Numbered from the stretch's first letter, positions 1-9,351 are shown. The stretch: DNA of 64,000 nucleotides from Streptomyces sp. FIT100 (GCF_024584805.1 NZ_CP075715.1:1290001-1354000), one strand, 5' to 3'. Translations and numbers: made by a program. The notes: generated by a model not told the origin, from the sequence alone.

Positions 1-1
1 C

Positions 2-832
2 GGGGTACGGAAGATCACCTGGCCCACCACCCGGCTCTCCGTGGTCCGGGTCGGCGGCGAGAAGCCCCGCGATCTGGTGCTGGTCCGCGGGATCGAGCCG
101 TCCATGCGCTGGCGCTCGTTCTGCAACGAGCTGCTCGGCTTCGCCCATGAGCTGGGCGTCGAGATGGTGGTGATCCTGGGGGCCCTGCTGGGCGACACCC
201 CGCACACCCGTCCGGTGCCGGTCAGCGGGGTCACATCGGACCCGGACCTGGCCCGGCGGATGGACCTGGAGGAGACGCGGTACGAGGGCCCGACGGGCAT
301 CGTGGGCATCCTCCAGGAGGCGTGCACGCACGCCGGGGTGCCGGCCGTGTCGCTGTGGGCGGCCGTGCCGCACTACGTCTCGCAGCCGCCCAACCCGAAG
401 GCGACGCTGGCCCTGCTGAACCGGCTGGAGGACCTCATCGACCTCCGCATCCCGCTGGGCGAGCTGCCGGAGGACGCCCGCGCCTGGCAGCTGGGCGTGG
501 ACCAACTGGCCTCCGAGGACAGCGAAGTGGCCGAGTACGTGCAGACGCTGGAGGAGGCGCGGGACACCGCCGAGCTCCCGGAGGCGTCGGGCGAGGCCAT
601 CGCGCGCGAGTTCGAGCGGTATCTGCGACGGCGCGACGGCGGACCGGGCCCCACCGGCCCCGGCCACGCGACGGAGAGCGGTGACGGCAGCTCCTACCTG
701 CGCGACGCGTCGAGCGGCCGCACGCGCCCACCGAAGCCGCCGCGCCCTGAGCCGGACCCGGATCAGGGCTCCGAGTCCGGCGACCGGCACTCGGACTCCT
801 CGGACGCTTCGGACACCTCCGAGGACGACTGA
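2..832 (+). CDS. parJ: PAC2 family protein, probable ParJ orthologue (5' end outside window)
   Basis: The reading frame is open from base 2, before the first internal GTG, so the N-terminus lies upstream of the window. About 276 codons are visible. The sequence matches the PAC2 (proteasome assembly chaperone-like) family of Actinobacteria: an early T-RKITWP-type strand, then MRWRSFCNEL and the VVILGALLGDTPHTRPVPV strand-loop. The last 70 residues are an acidic Ser/Asp-rich low-complexity tail. In S. coelicolor the PAC2 protein next to mshC is, as I recall, ParJ (SCO1662), which modulates ParA polymerisation during sporulation septation. Mycobacteria also keep a PAC2 gene near mshC. Family call is strong; ParJ orthology rests on family plus neighbourhood. 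Confidence 0.8.
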   Translation, partial: GVRKITWPTTRLSVVRVGGEKPRDLVLVRGIEPSMRWRSFCNELLGFAHELGVEMVVILGALLGDTPHTRPVPVSGVTSDPDLARRMDLEETRYEGPTGIVGILQEACTHAGVPAVSLWAAVPHYVSQPPNPKATLALLNRLEDLIDLRIPLGELPEDARAWQLGVDQLASEDSEVAEYVQTLEEARDTAELPEASGEAIAREFERYLRRRDGGPGPTGPGHATESGDGSSYLRDASSGRTRPPKPPRPEPDPDQGSESGDRHSDSSDASDTSEDD

Positions 833-1336
833 CCTCGGCCCGGGCCGACGAGCCCGGGCTGCGCCGCCGGTGCGAGTCCTTTCGCTCCCGGGTGCGACCC
901 AGTGGGTGGGTTTGTGCCACCTGTCCCGCCCTGCGGGACGAGTGTCCACGAACTGGGTGGCGGGGCAACGGCCCAGGGCGGTCCGCACCCGGCGTCGATG
1001 CCCCGGGGCGGGGCCGTGGAGCCCAGGGGCGGGGCCGTGGAGGGTCGGCCCCGCAGGGGGTGGCGGCAGACACCCGGTTGCGCAACCTCGTACGCCTGTA
1101 CGCCGCCACCCCCGAGGAGTCGAGCCCGGAGGGGCCACGCCCCGCCACCCACCGGAGCAGCCGCACTCCCACGGCGGGACAGCCGGAGGGCAATCCCTCC
1201 GCCCACCGGCGAACGCCGCACCCCGCACCCCGCACCGGCGGCCGGATGCCGAGCCCCGCCCCCACCGGCGAACGCCGCGCCTCCGACGGGGGGGGAAAGC
1301 CGGAGGACGGCCCCACCCCGCCGGAGGCGCTACGCG
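833..1336. other. 504-bp gap without a convincing gene; GC-rich repeats
   Basis: No frame here has convincing coding character. The gap separates the + strand PAC2 gene from the end of the - strand GH31 gene. It contains a direct repeat of CCCACCGGCGAACGCCGC (near 1202 and 1261) and the string GGAGTCGAGCCCGGAGG near 1117, which recurs near 36446 in another gene-free gap. It looks like accumulated intergenic repeat debris. Confidence 0.5.
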
Positions 1337-4300
1337 CTACGCGCAGCGGAAGCGGGCCGCAGCCCAGTCCCCGTGGTCGCCGGACTTCGAGGAGTTGGTG
1401 TCGGTGATCTTGAGATGGACGTGGCGTGCGCCGGTCACGTCGACCTCGGCCGGGACGGTGGCCGAGGCACCGGTGAGCTCGGGCGAGGTCCACAGCACCT
1501 TGCCGTCCGCCTCGACCGAGAAGGCCACTTCGCCATAGCCGTTGATCTCGTCGTCGATGCCGACGTCCGCGGTGAACGAGGTGCAGCGCCCGCCGAGGTA
1601 GACCTCGATGTCGGAGTCGGCGTGTGCGCCGATCCCCTTCTCGTAGGTCGTTCCGGCGAGCGTCAGCGTGTGTCCGTCGCCCGCGCCCGACTCGCCGTTG
1701 CTGCGGTCCCGTTCGGGCGGTCCCCAGCCGTTGCCGGACGTCAGCCACACCAGATCGCTCGCCCAGACGTCGCCGGACGGGGGTTCGGGCATCACTCCGA
1801 CCGCGAACCGCTGGACCGTGGTGCGGGACGCGCCGGCCGTCCGGTAGCGGGCGGCCGCGGTGAGCGTCGCCTCACCGGGCTCGGCGTCCCTGGCCGGGGT
1901 GACGTCGACCTCGATCCGCCGGGTGGTGCCCGCGGGGATGCGGTCCACCGTCGCCGCGGGCGTCGCCCGCCAGCCCTCCGGGACCTCCAGCGAGACCGCC
2001 ACACCGGTGGCGTCACGGCTGCCCGCGGTCACCTCGACCGCGACCTTCCCGGGCGCGCCGGCGCCCAACTCCTGCCCGGCGGGAGCCGACACGAGGGCAG
2101 CGGCACCCGGCACGGCGCCGCCGACCGCCGCGGTGTCCTCCAGCTCCAGCTCGAAGCCGCGGTCGGTGGGCAGCGCCGCCGTCTTCACCCTGACCACGCC
2201 ACCGCGGTCGTCCTGGTCGTACCACCAGCCCTGTCCGGCCACGTCGAACGCCGCCCGGCCGCCCAGCCTCGGCAGATCACGGCCGTTCAGCCCGACGGAG
2301 CGCGGTGCGTCGGCGGTGTGCACGGTGAACTCGTACGGCCGCGCCCGCGACTTGCCGTCGTAGGAGCCGCGACTCGCCCCGATCCGCACGGTCACGTCGC
2401 CCGCGCCCCGCTTCGGCGCCTCCACCTCGGCGCGCTGCGTGGCGTACTTCCCCGCGCGGTGCTCACGCGTCACGCCGTCGTCCTCGTAGAGCGTGAACGA
2501 CGAGTTCCCCTGCGGATAGATGTCCCAGGCGAGCGGCGAGTCCGCGGTGCGGTCGGCGTACGAGCGGATGCCTCCGGGCCACATCGGGACGGTGGCACCG
2601 GCCCGGACGAACAGCGGCAGCGTGTCGAGCGGCGCGCTGTAGTCGTCGACGGTGACCGGACCCTCGTACGTCCGTCCGCTCCAGTAGTCGATCCACGTCC
2701 CCTTCGGGAGGTAGATGCCGTCGCGTTCGGCGGCGTCCTGGTAGACGGGCGCGACGAGGAAGTCCTCGCCGCTGAGGAACTCGTACTTGCCCGCGTCCGT
2801 CGCCGCCGCGGGGTCGTCCGGGTATTCGAGGACGAGCGGGCGGGCCAGGCCGACGCCGGTCTTCGTCGCCTCGTGGGCGTGCGAGTAGATGTACGGCAGC
2901 AGCGACTCGTGCAGCTTGAGGTAGTCGCGGTTGATCGAGGTGTACGGCTCGCCGTAGCGGAAGGGCTGCTTATCGCTGGCCGCCCAGCCGTCCATGGTCA
3001 TCGTGACCGGCAGGAACATCTTCCACTGGAGGTCACGGGTGTACGTCTCGGGGCTGCCGCCGAAGATGCCGTCCACGTCGCCCGTCGTGTAGGCGAGGCC
3101 GGACATCGACGCGCCCGCGTAGGTCGGGATCTGCCAGCGGATGTACTCCCAGCTGCCGGCCTGGTCCCCGGACCACTGGACGCCGCAGCGCTGTGCGCCC
3201 GACCAGCTCTCGGGGGCCCAGGTGAAGCCGCGGGCGTCGCTGTTGCCCTCGATGCCGGCGTAGGCGTCCTTGCAGCCGTCGAGGGCGAACTTGTAGCCGG
3301 CGCCGACCCAGGCGACATCGAGCTTGGCCACCCGCTGGCCCGCCCTGACCTGCTCGGCGAGCGTGTCGAGGCCGTCCTCGGTCCACAGGCCGAGCTGCAT
3401 CTTGCGCTGCTGGAGGCCCTGGGCGGTCTCGGCGAGGTTCTCGTAGCCGCAGCCGTAGCCGTCGTTGACGAGCATCCAGCCGTTGGGCATGTCGTGCTCG
3501 ACGTAGCCGTCGGCGACCTTCAGCGCGTCGAGGGTGTGGCGCTCACCGCGGTTGGCGTTGTGGAGGTAGCAGTCGGCGTCACCGATCTCCAGGCCGTAGA
3601 CGGGCGGCAGGAAGGGCTTGCCGGTGAGCTTCGTGTACTGCCCGATCACGTCCTTCATGGCGGGACCGGCGAAGTAGTAGGCGTCGAAGCGCTCTTCCTC
3701 GGCCGTGGCGGTCACGGGCTCGCCGAAGGCGTAGGTGTTGGGGGCGTAGGTGTTGCGGTAGACGCCGTAGCCGGCCGAGGAGAGGTAGAACGGGACCGAG
3801 TTGGGGTGGCCGCCGTCGTTCCAGTTGTAGTCGACGCCGACCTCGACGGTCTTGCCGCGGTGGGAGGTGTTGCCGCGGCCGTTCTGCATGCCGGCGCCGT
3901 AGAACTGCTCGTCGGCGCCGCGTGCGAGGGTCTGGGTGGTCCGGTCCTCACTCCACGTCAGGCCCGTGGTCTCGGCCCACAGCCGGGTCCCGTCGGCGCG
4001 GTACAAGGCGAATCGGAGCGGTGACTTGTAGGCGCGCAGGGTCACTTCGGACGTGCTGAGCTCGTAGCGGTCGCCGCGGTCCTTCCAGCGCGTGGCGGGC
4101 GGCCGGCCCTGCGGCAGGACGATGTCGCCCCCGGCCGGGTCGGTGAACGTGCCGTCCGGGGCGAGTTCGAGCCGGAAGGTCTCCGGCGAGACGAAGCTGA
4201 CGCGGGCCTCGGCCTGCCCTGCGCTCAGCCGGTAGACGGATCCTTCGGCGGTGAAGCCGGTGACGTCCCCGACGGTGGTGGGAGCCGGTTCGGCGTGGGC

Positions 4301-4381
4301 GCCGCCCGGTCCTGCGAACACCGTGAGGAGACCGAGCAGAGCCCCGGCCACCACCGCTCTGATGCGTATTGGTGATTGCAT
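1337..4381 (-). CDS. Secreted glycoside hydrolase family 31 with NEW3-like and C-terminal NPCBM domains
   Basis: 1014 aa with a Sec signal peptide (MQSPIRIRAVVAGALLGLL, cleavage probably after AHA near residue 31). An N-terminal GH31 beta-sandwich leads into the barrel. KLDVAW puts the likely nucleophile at about Asp355, and WSGDQAGSW puts the likely acid/base at about Asp406. After the barrel come beta domains, a NEW3-like module (about 760-860) and a C-terminal NPCBM sugar-binding module (about 870-1014; GDGHTLTLAGTTYEKGIG, DDEINGYGEVAF). GH31 enzymes retain alpha-anomeric configuration. The WTEDGLD...LDVAW pattern reminds me of GH31 alpha-N-acetylgalactosaminidases rather than alpha-glucosidases, but this is not proven. 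It lies downstream of mshC, separated by a terminator hairpin, so it is probably expressed independently. Confidence 0.85.
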   Translation of the reverse strand: MQSPIRIRAVVAGALLGLLTVFAGPGGAHAEPAPTTVGDVTGFTAEGSVYRLSAGQAEARVSFVSPETFRLELAPDGTFTDPAGGDIVLPQGRPPATRWKDRGDRYELSTSEVTLRAYKSPLRFALYRADGTRLWAETTGLTWSEDRTTQTLARGADEQFYGAGMQNGRGNTSHRGKTVEVGVDYNWNDGGHPNSVPFYLSSAGYGVYRNTYAPNTYAFGEPVTATAEEERFDAYYFAGPAMKDVIGQYTKLTGKPFLPPVYGLEIGDADCYLHNANRGERHTLDALKVADGYVEHDMPNGWMLVNDGYGCGYENLAETAQGLQQRKMQLGLWTEDGLDTLAEQVRAGQRVAKLDVAWVGAGYKFALDGCKDAYAGIEGNSDARGFTWAPESWSGAQRCGVQWSGDQAGSWEYIRWQIPTYAGASMSGLAYTTGDVDGIFGGSPETYTRDLQWKMFLPVTMTMDGWAASDKQPFRYGEPYTSINRDYLKLHESLLPYIYSHAHEATKTGVGLARPLVLEYPDDPAAATDAGKYEFLSGEDFLVAPVYQDAAERDGIYLPKGTWIDYWSGRTYEGPVTVDDYSAPLDTLPLFVRAGATVPMWPGGIRSYADRTADSPLAWDIYPQGNSSFTLYEDDGVTREHRAGKYATQRAEVEAPKRGAGDVTVRIGASRGSYDGKSRARPYEFTVHTADAPRSVGLNGRDLPRLGGRAAFDVAGQGWWYDQDDRGGVVRVKTAALPTDRGFELELEDTAAVGGAVPGAAALVSAPAGQELGAGAPGKVAVEVTAGSRDATGVAVSLEVPEGWRATPAATVDRIPAGTTRRIEVDVTPARDAEPGEATLTAAARYRTAGASRTTVQRFAVGVMPEPPSGDVWASDLVWLTSGNGWGPPERDRSNGESGAGDGHTLTLAGTTYEKGIGAHADSDIEVYLGGRCTSFTADVGIDDEINGYGEVAFSVEADGKVLWTSPELTGASATVPAEVDVTGARHVHLKITDTNSSKSGDHGDWAAARFRCA

Positions 4382-4432
4382 GGGCCGTATTTACCGCAGA
4401 AACGCGCATGAGCGCCATGGCTAGAACAGACC

Positions 4433-4464
4433 CGCCCCCGGACTCCGACGCGAGTCCGGGGGCG
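4433..4464 (-). terminator. Hairpin terminator after mshC
   Basis: A perfect 12-bp inverted repeat (CGCCCCCGGACT / AGTCCGGGGGCG) with an 8-base loop lies 21 bases past the mshC stop codon. There is no long U tract, as is usual in Streptomyces. It should insulate the GH31 gene downstream from mshC transcription. Confidence 0.75.
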
Positions 4465-4484
4465 GATGACCTACGGGTGGAGGA

Positions 4485-5714
4485 CTACAGGGCAACGCCC
4501 AACAGGGCGTCCACGGCGCGCGACACGAGGCCGGGCGCACCCTCGTCGGTACCGCCGTCCGCCTGCTGGCGAGCGGCCCAGCGGTCGACGGCAGCGAGCG
4601 CGGCGGGGGCGTCCAGGTCGTTCGCCAGCGCCGCGCGGATCTCCTCGACGAGTGCGTCCGCGGACGGGCCGTCGGGGCGCGACACTGCGGCGCGCCAGCG
4701 GGCGAGCCGCTCCACCGCCTCCCGGAGCACCGCGTCCGTCCACTCCCAGTCGGCGCGGTAGTGGTGGGAGAGGAGCGCGAGCCGAATGGCGGCGGGGTCG
4801 ACGCCGTCGCGGCGCAGCGCGGAGACGAAGACCAGGTTGCCCTTGGACTTGGACATCTTCGCGCCGTGGAGCGCGACCATGCCGGCGTGCACATACGCCT
4901 TGGCGAACGGGTGCTCGCCGGTGAGGACCTGGGCGTGCGAGGCGCCCATCTCGTGGTGCGGGAAGGCGAGATCGGAGCCGCCGCCCTGGACGTCGAAGCC
5001 CATGCCGAGGTGGTCGAGGGCGATGGCGACGCACTCGATGTGCCAGCCGGGCCGGCCGCGGCCCAGGCTGCCGCCGTCCCAGCTGGGCTCGCCCTCGCGG
5101 GCGGCCATCCAGAGCATGGGGTCGAGCGGGTCCTTCTTGCCGGGGCGCTCGGGATCGCCGCCGCGCTCGGCGGACAGGGCGCGCATGACGTCGGCGTCGT
5201 AGTTCGACACCTCGCCGAAGTGCGGGTCGGACTCGACGGAGAAGTAGATGTCGCCGTCGAGTTCGTACGCCGCCCCGGCGTCACGCAGCCGCTCGACGAG
5301 CGGCACGATGCCGGGTATGGCCTCGACGGCGCCGATGTAGTGGGCGGGGGGCAGCATCCGCAGGGCGGTCATGTCCTCGCGGAACAGCGCGGTCTCGCGC
5401 TCCGCGAGCTCGGTCCAGTCCTGCCCGTCGCGCACGGCCCGCTCCAGGAGCGGGTCGTCCACGTCGGTCACGTTCTGCACGTAGTGAACCTGGCGCTTGG
5501 TGTCGAGCCACACGCGCTGCACGAGGTCGAACGCGTTGTAGGTCGCCGCGTGACCCAGGTGGGTCGCGTCGTACGGGGTGATGCCGCAGACGTAGATACG
5601 GGCGACGGGACCGGGCTCGAGGGTGACGAGTCCTCCGGTCGCGGTGTCGTGAATCCGGAGGTCGCGGCCCGTGCCGGGCAGGGCGGGGACCTCGGAAGCG
5701 GGCCAGGCATGCAT
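4485..5714 (-). CDS. mshC: MshC, L-cysteine:1D-myo-inositol 2-amino-2-deoxy-alpha-D-glucopyranoside ligase
   Basis: 409 aa. MshC catalyses the ATP-dependent ligation of cysteine to GlcN-Ins, the penultimate step of mycothiol synthesis, in the cytoplasm. It is a class I cysteinyl-tRNA synthetase paralogue: the HIGH-equivalent is THLGHA (residues 51-56) and KMSKS is at 286-290. Likely zinc ligands are Cys43 (YVCGITPYD), Cys228 (WHIEC) and His253/254 (FPHHE). The anticodon-binding domain of CysRS is missing, as expected for MshC. I start at MHAWPASEV because the longer open frame upstream is low-complexity and not family-like. The product supports the mycothiol-dependent formaldehyde dehydrogenase encoded at 20089-21177. 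Confidence 0.95.
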   Translation of the reverse strand: MHAWPASEVPALPGTGRDLRIHDTATGGLVTLEPGPVARIYVCGITPYDATHLGHAATYNAFDLVQRVWLDTKRQVHYVQNVTDVDDPLLERAVRDGQDWTELAERETALFREDMTALRMLPPAHYIGAVEAIPGIVPLVERLRDAGAAYELDGDIYFSVESDPHFGEVSNYDADVMRALSAERGGDPERPGKKDPLDPMLWMAAREGEPSWDGGSLGRGRPGWHIECVAIALDHLGMGFDVQGGGSDLAFPHHEMGASHAQVLTGEHPFAKAYVHAGMVALHGAKMSKSKGNLVFVSALRRDGVDPAAIRLALLSHHYRADWEWTDAVLREAVERLARWRAAVSRPDGPSADALVEEIRAALANDLDAPAALAAVDRWAARQQADGGTDEGAPGLVSRAVDALLGVAL

Positions 5715-5840
5715 GCCTTGAGCGTAACCGGACGCCCCTTCCGGAAACGAACCGGATACCGCCTCTTGGCCGGTTCGGCACTCTTGCTCACGGCGGTGCC
5801 CTGTGCCTGGGCGGTGCCCTGTGCGCACGACCGCCCGGGG

Positions 5841-6683
5841 CTACACCGGCGGCCAGGGAATCGCGGGCCAGGCGCCGGAGGGCTCCGGGTGGCGGGAGTC
5901 GGCCAGCAGTGCGGTGACACGGGCGTGGACGGCCACCACCTCCGCCGGGGTGATCAGCTCCGCGAGGCGCCTCGACAGCACGCCGCCGTCCGAGAGGGCG
6001 TCCGCGAGGGCGCCCAGGACCTCGACCGCCTCCGCCGGCAGGGGCTCGCCCGCCCAGCCCCAGAGCAGGGTGCGCAGCTTGTCGTCGACGTTGAAGGTGA
6101 CCCCGTGGTCGATCGCGTAGAGCCGGCCGTCGGCCGTCGGCAGCAGATGCCCGCCCTTGCGGTCACCGTTGTTCATCACCGCGTCCAGCACGGCGAGCCG
6201 CCGCAGCCGCGGATCGTCGGCGTGCACGAGGAGCGCCGTGCGGCCCTCCCCCACCTCCGCGGTGCCGACCGCCTTCCAGCCGTCACCCGGCTCGTCGTCC
6301 GCCACGAGGGCGAGCAGCTCCGCGCCCGGATCCGCCTCGATCCACAGCTGGACCATGCCCTCGCCGTACGGGCCGTCCCGCAGGACGGTGGGCGGCACCA
6401 GACCCCACCCGGTCGCTTCGGAGAGTTCGAACGCCGCGACCTCCCGCTGTGCGAGCGTCCCGTCCGGGAAGTCCCACAGCGGCCGCTCGCCGGCGATCGG
6501 CTTGTACACGCAGTGCGCCTCCTCGCCCTCGTACGAGACGGAGCAGTACAGCACCGCGTTGGACGCCTCACGGATCTGGCCCTTGACCGTCAGCTCCCCC
6601 TTGGTGAGGAGGTCGAGAGGGGACACGGCGGCCGTCGCGGAGGTGGTCACGCCCCGCGGCGGTATCCGTTCTGGCGCGGACAT
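5841..6683 (-). CDS. SCO1664 family protein (PI3/PI4-kinase-like fold)
   Basis: 280 aa. It resembles the actinobacterial SCO1664 family, related to phosphatidylinositol 3/4-kinase-like and HipA-like folds. A likely ATP-contacting lysine is in HCVYKPIAGERPLWDFP, a catalytic-loop-like segment is MNNGDRKGGHLL, and a metal-site-like AIDHGVTF follows. The substrate is unknown to me. ATG at 6683 has GGAGGG 7 bases upstream and overlaps the upstream DUF3090 gene by 37 bases; a GTGA start at 6650 is the alternative. The gene sits between mshC and DUF3090, an order that mycobacteria also keep (Rv2133c-Rv2135c region, from memory). Confidence 0.85.
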   Translation of the reverse strand: MSAPERIPPRGVTTSATAAVSPLDLLTKGELTVKGQIREASNAVLYCSVSYEGEEAHCVYKPIAGERPLWDFPDGTLAQREVAAFELSEATGWGLVPPTVLRDGPYGEGMVQLWIEADPGAELLALVADDEPGDGWKAVGTAEVGEGRTALLVHADDPRLRRLAVLDAVMNNGDRKGGHLLPTADGRLYAIDHGVTFNVDDKLRTLLWGWAGEPLPAEAVEVLGALADALSDGGVLSRRLAELITPAEVVAVHARVTALLADSRHPEPSGAWPAIPWPPV

Positions 6684-7237
6684 ACATGTCCCTCCGGGTC
6701 GAGCGGCAGGCTGCACAGCGGGCACGGCGGCCGCCCCGCGTTCACGACGTCCAGGGCGCGCTTGGCGAAAGCCCTCGCCTGCGCGCCGGTCAGCCGGACG
6801 CGCAGCATCGGCGGACCGTTCTCCTCGTCCTGGAGCAGCCGTTCCTCGGCCTCGGCGAGATCCTCCTCGGAGTCCGCGTCCAGCTCGACGAGCGCCTGCG
6901 CCTCGACGATCATGCGCTGTTCCTCGCCGTCCCAGGCCAGCGCCATCGTGCCGACCCGGAACTCCTCCTCGATCGGCGCGTCGAGCGGCGCCGTGTCGGC
7001 GATGTCCGTCGGCGCCATGGCCGGCACCGGAGCGTTGCCGCCGGTGCGCCGCACGACCTCGTCGAGCAGTTCGTCGATGCGCTCGGCGAGAGCGGCGACC
7101 TGGGTCTTCTCCAGAGCGACGCTGGTGGTGCGCCCCCCTGCGGAAGCCTGCAGGAAGAACGTACGACGTCCAGGCAGCCCGACCGTACCGGCCACGAACC
7201 GCTCCGGTGGGTCGTAGAGGAACACCTGACGGGACAC
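6647..7237 (-). CDS. DUF3090 family protein
   Basis: 196 aa, matching the actinobacterial DUF3090 family: MSRQVFLYDPPERFVAGTVG at the start, GLPGRRTFFLQA next, and a C-terminal zinc-ribbon-like end CPLCSLPLDPEGHVCPR. No enzymatic motif is recognisable. The gene overlaps the kinase-like gene downstream by 37 bases and follows the histidine phosphatase gene by 60 bases, so the three are probably one operon. Their joint conservation suggests a shared pathway that is not yet defined. Confidence 0.9.
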   Translation of the reverse strand: MSRQVFLYDPPERFVAGTVGLPGRRTFFLQASAGGRTTSVALEKTQVAALAERIDELLDEVVRRTGGNAPVPAMAPTDIADTAPLDAPIEEEFRVGTMALAWDGEEQRMIVEAQALVELDADSEEDLAEAEERLLQDEENGPPMLRVRLTGAQARAFAKRALDVVNAGRPPCPLCSLPLDPEGHVCPRQNGYRRGA

Positions 7238-7297
7238 GTCCTGTCTCCCTTGAGATTCAGCGGGCTTTCGGCCCGTCCACCCTACTGCGCGAACCGA

Positions 7298-7993
7298 TCA
7301 CGGTGCTCCCGCACCGCCCCCGACCACCGCCGTCCCGTCCGCGCCCTCTTCCTGCGGTTTGCGCGGCCTGAGCATCTCCAGGTCACCGGTGTCCCCGAGC
7401 CGCAGCAGGAAGGGGCGCACCCGGGTGTACCGGATCGCGGTCACGGAACACGGTTCGACGTGCAGCCGCTGGAAGAGGTCGAGATGCATCCCGAGTGCGT
7501 CCGCCACCAGCGACTTGATGATGTCGCCGTGCGAGCACATCAGGTAGACCGCGTCCTCGCCGTGCTCCTGCTCGATCCGCGCGTTCCAGTCGCGTACGGC
7601 GTCGACGGCCCGGGCCTGCATCGCCCGCATCGACTCGCCGCCCGGGAAGGCCGCCGCCGAGGGGTGGCGCTGGACGACCTCCATCAGTGGCTCGTCGGCG
7701 AGTTCGGCGAGCTTGCGGCCCGACCATGCGCCGTAGTGGCACTCCCCGATCCGTTCGTCGGTGTGCAGCGCGAGTCCCGGGCGCCGGTCGAGGAGCGGCT
7801 GGAGGGTCTCCAGGCAGCGCTGGAGCGGGCTGGTGACGACCGCTGCGAGCTCCACCCCGGCGAGCCGCCCCGGCAGCGCCGCGGCCTGCACGGCGCCGCG
7901 CTCGTCGAGCGCGACACCGGGCGTCCAGCCCGCGAGGACTCCGGCGGTGTTGGCGGTGGACCGTCCGTGGCGTACGAGGATCAACGTGGCCAT
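7298..7993 (-). CDS. Histidine phosphatase (phosphoglycerate-mutase-like) family protein
   Basis: 231 aa. The N-terminus MATLILVRHGRSTAN carries the RHG phosphohistidine motif (about residues 8-10). RIGECHYGAW holds the usual acidic residue of the family, and MCSHGDIIK provides the second active-site His. The hydrolysed phosphoester is unknown; the family includes Rv2135c-type phosphatases near the mycobacterial mshC. I start at the ATG of MATLIL because upstream codons are Pro/Arg-rich and the family starts here. It leads the phosphatase-DUF3090-kinase-like operon and is divergent from corA. Confidence 0.88.
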   Translation of the reverse strand: MATLILVRHGRSTANTAGVLAGWTPGVALDERGAVQAAALPGRLAGVELAAVVTSPLQRCLETLQPLLDRRPGLALHTDERIGECHYGAWSGRKLAELADEPLMEVVQRHPSAAAFPGGESMRAMQARAVDAVRDWNARIEQEHGEDAVYLMCSHGDIIKSLVADALGMHLDLFQRLHVEPCSVTAIRYTRVRPFLLRLGDTGDLEMLRPRKPQEEGADGTAVVGGGAGAP

Positions 7994-8090
7994 GGCCGCC
8001 AGCGTAGGCGGTCGGCACCGGACCGGGCACGGCGTGGTCGCCGGCGGCCGCGACATGCGACCGGCCGCCGTGCGCGGAAGAATGCGCGCC

Positions 8091-9074
8091 GTGATCGTCG
8101 ATTACGCCATCTACCGGGAAGGGCGCCGCACCGAGGGCCTGGACGACTACTCCGACGCGCTCGACGAGGCGCGTGCGACCGGGGACGCCTTCCTGTGGGT
8201 CGGCCTCCACGAACCGACCGAGGACGAGTTCGACCTCGTGTGCAGCGAGTTCGGGCTGCATCCGCTGGCGGTCGAGGACGCGCTCAAGGCCCACCAACGG
8301 CCCAAGCTGGAGGTGTTCGAGGATTCGCTCTTCATGGTCCTCAAGCCGGTCGTGTACGAACCGGAGGCCGATGCCGTCTCCGCCGATGAGGTGATGCTCT
8401 TCCTCGGCGACTCGTTCGTGGTGACGGTCCGGCACGGCGAGAGTGCCCCGCTGCACGCCGTACGGCTCCGGCTCGAGGCCGATCCGAGCGTCCTCCGGCA
8501 CGGCCCGACGGCCGTCCTCTACGCCGTCAGCGATGCCGTGGTCGACCACTACATCGAGGTCGCCGGCGAGCTCCAGGAGGACATGGAGGAGGTGGAGGAG
8601 GCCGTTTTCGCGCCCACCGGAGGCGACCCCCGCAACACCGCGGCCAAGATCTACAACTTCAAGCGGCAACTGCTGGAGTTCCGGCGGGCGACCGTGCCGC
8701 TTGCGGCTCCGATGGCGCGGCTCACGAGCGCGGGCGTGCCCTTCGTGGAGGAGCGTTCGCAGCCCTTCTTCCGGGACGTCCACGACCATCTGACCCGTGC
8801 CAACGAGCAGGCGGAGGGGCTGGACCGGCTGCTCACGGACATCCTGTCGGCGCATCTGGCGCAGATGGGCGTACGGCAGAACGACGACATGCGGAAGATC
8901 TCGGCCTGGGCCGCGATGGTGGCCGTGCCGACGCTGGTCGCGGGGGTCTACGGCATGAACTTCGAGCACATGCCCGAACTGACGTGGTGGTGGGCGTATC
9001 CGGCGGTGATCGTGCTGATGGCCGTGGCGGTGATCGGACTGCACCGGCTCTTCAGGCGCCGCGGCTGGCTCTAG
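8091..9074 (+). CDS. corA: CorA family magnesium/cobalt transporter
   Basis: About 327 aa. A large cytoplasmic alpha/beta domain precedes two C-terminal membrane helices. The first ends with the signature YGMNFEHMPEL (GMN selectivity motif), and the second is AVIVLMAVAVIGLHRLF. The family forms pentameric Mg2+ channels. GTG at 8091 has GGAAG 10 bases upstream; ATG at 8082 is in frame but only one base from that Shine-Dalgarno. The stop codon is TAG within CTAG and is followed immediately by a dispersed repeat element (9075-9271), so the gene's 3' boundary coincides with that insertion. Confidence 0.9.
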   Translation: MIVDYAIYREGRRTEGLDDYSDALDEARATGDAFLWVGLHEPTEDEFDLVCSEFGLHPLAVEDALKAHQRPKLEVFEDSLFMVLKPVVYEPEADAVSADEVMLFLGDSFVVTVRHGESAPLHAVRLRLEADPSVLRHGPTAVLYAVSDAVVDHYIEVAGELQEDMEEVEEAVFAPTGGDPRNTAAKIYNFKRQLLEFRRATVPLAAPMARLTSAGVPFVEERSQPFFRDVHDHLTRANEQAEGLDRLLTDILSAHLAQMGVRQNDDMRKISAWAAMVAVPTLVAGVYGMNFEHMPELTWWWAYPAVIVLMAVAVIGLHRLFRRRGWL

Positions 9075-9271
9075 GGTTTGTGGTCCGCGCGAAGGGCGGG
9101 CCCGGCGGCGTCTGGTGCGTGCGATCGCCAGGCGAGGAGGAAGTCCGTGCAGTGGGGGCACCTCCCGTGCCCGAAGGGCTACGGGGGTGGGGGCACCTCC
9201 CAGGCGCGAGCTCTGGGGGAGCGTGCCGGACGCCGCCTGGCAGACGGGACTTTGACGACACGACCGAGGGC
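9075..9271 (+). mobile_element. Dispersed imperfect-palindrome repeat, copy A (MITE-like, decayed)
   Basis: Bases 9091-9126 are identical over 36 bases to 40318-40353. The rest of the core (GGGGCACCTCCCGTGCCCGAAGGGCTACGGGG, then CACCTCCCAGGCGCGAGCTC) also recurs at 40286-40494 and, reversed, near 30340. The core ends are inverted (GGCGGCGTCTGG / CCGGACGCCGCC), so the element can fold into a long hairpin. It abuts the CTAG containing the corA stop. The right end (GACGACACGACCGAGG) looks like a mutated version of the GACATGACCTAGG end of copy B. No coding capacity. Confidence 0.7.
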
Positions 9272-9351
9272 CTGTGGTCCTGATCCGTCCGGTTCAGGCC
9301 GCATCAGGCCGGATCAGGCGGGGCTGGGTGTCCGGTGGTCCCGGGCACCCC

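Noticed and set aside
902..4024. Long open frame of about 1040 codons antisense to the GH31 gene
   Set aside because: It is a GC-skew shadow with low-complexity Arg/Gly/Val composition; the opposite strand encodes a clear GH31 with a signal peptide.
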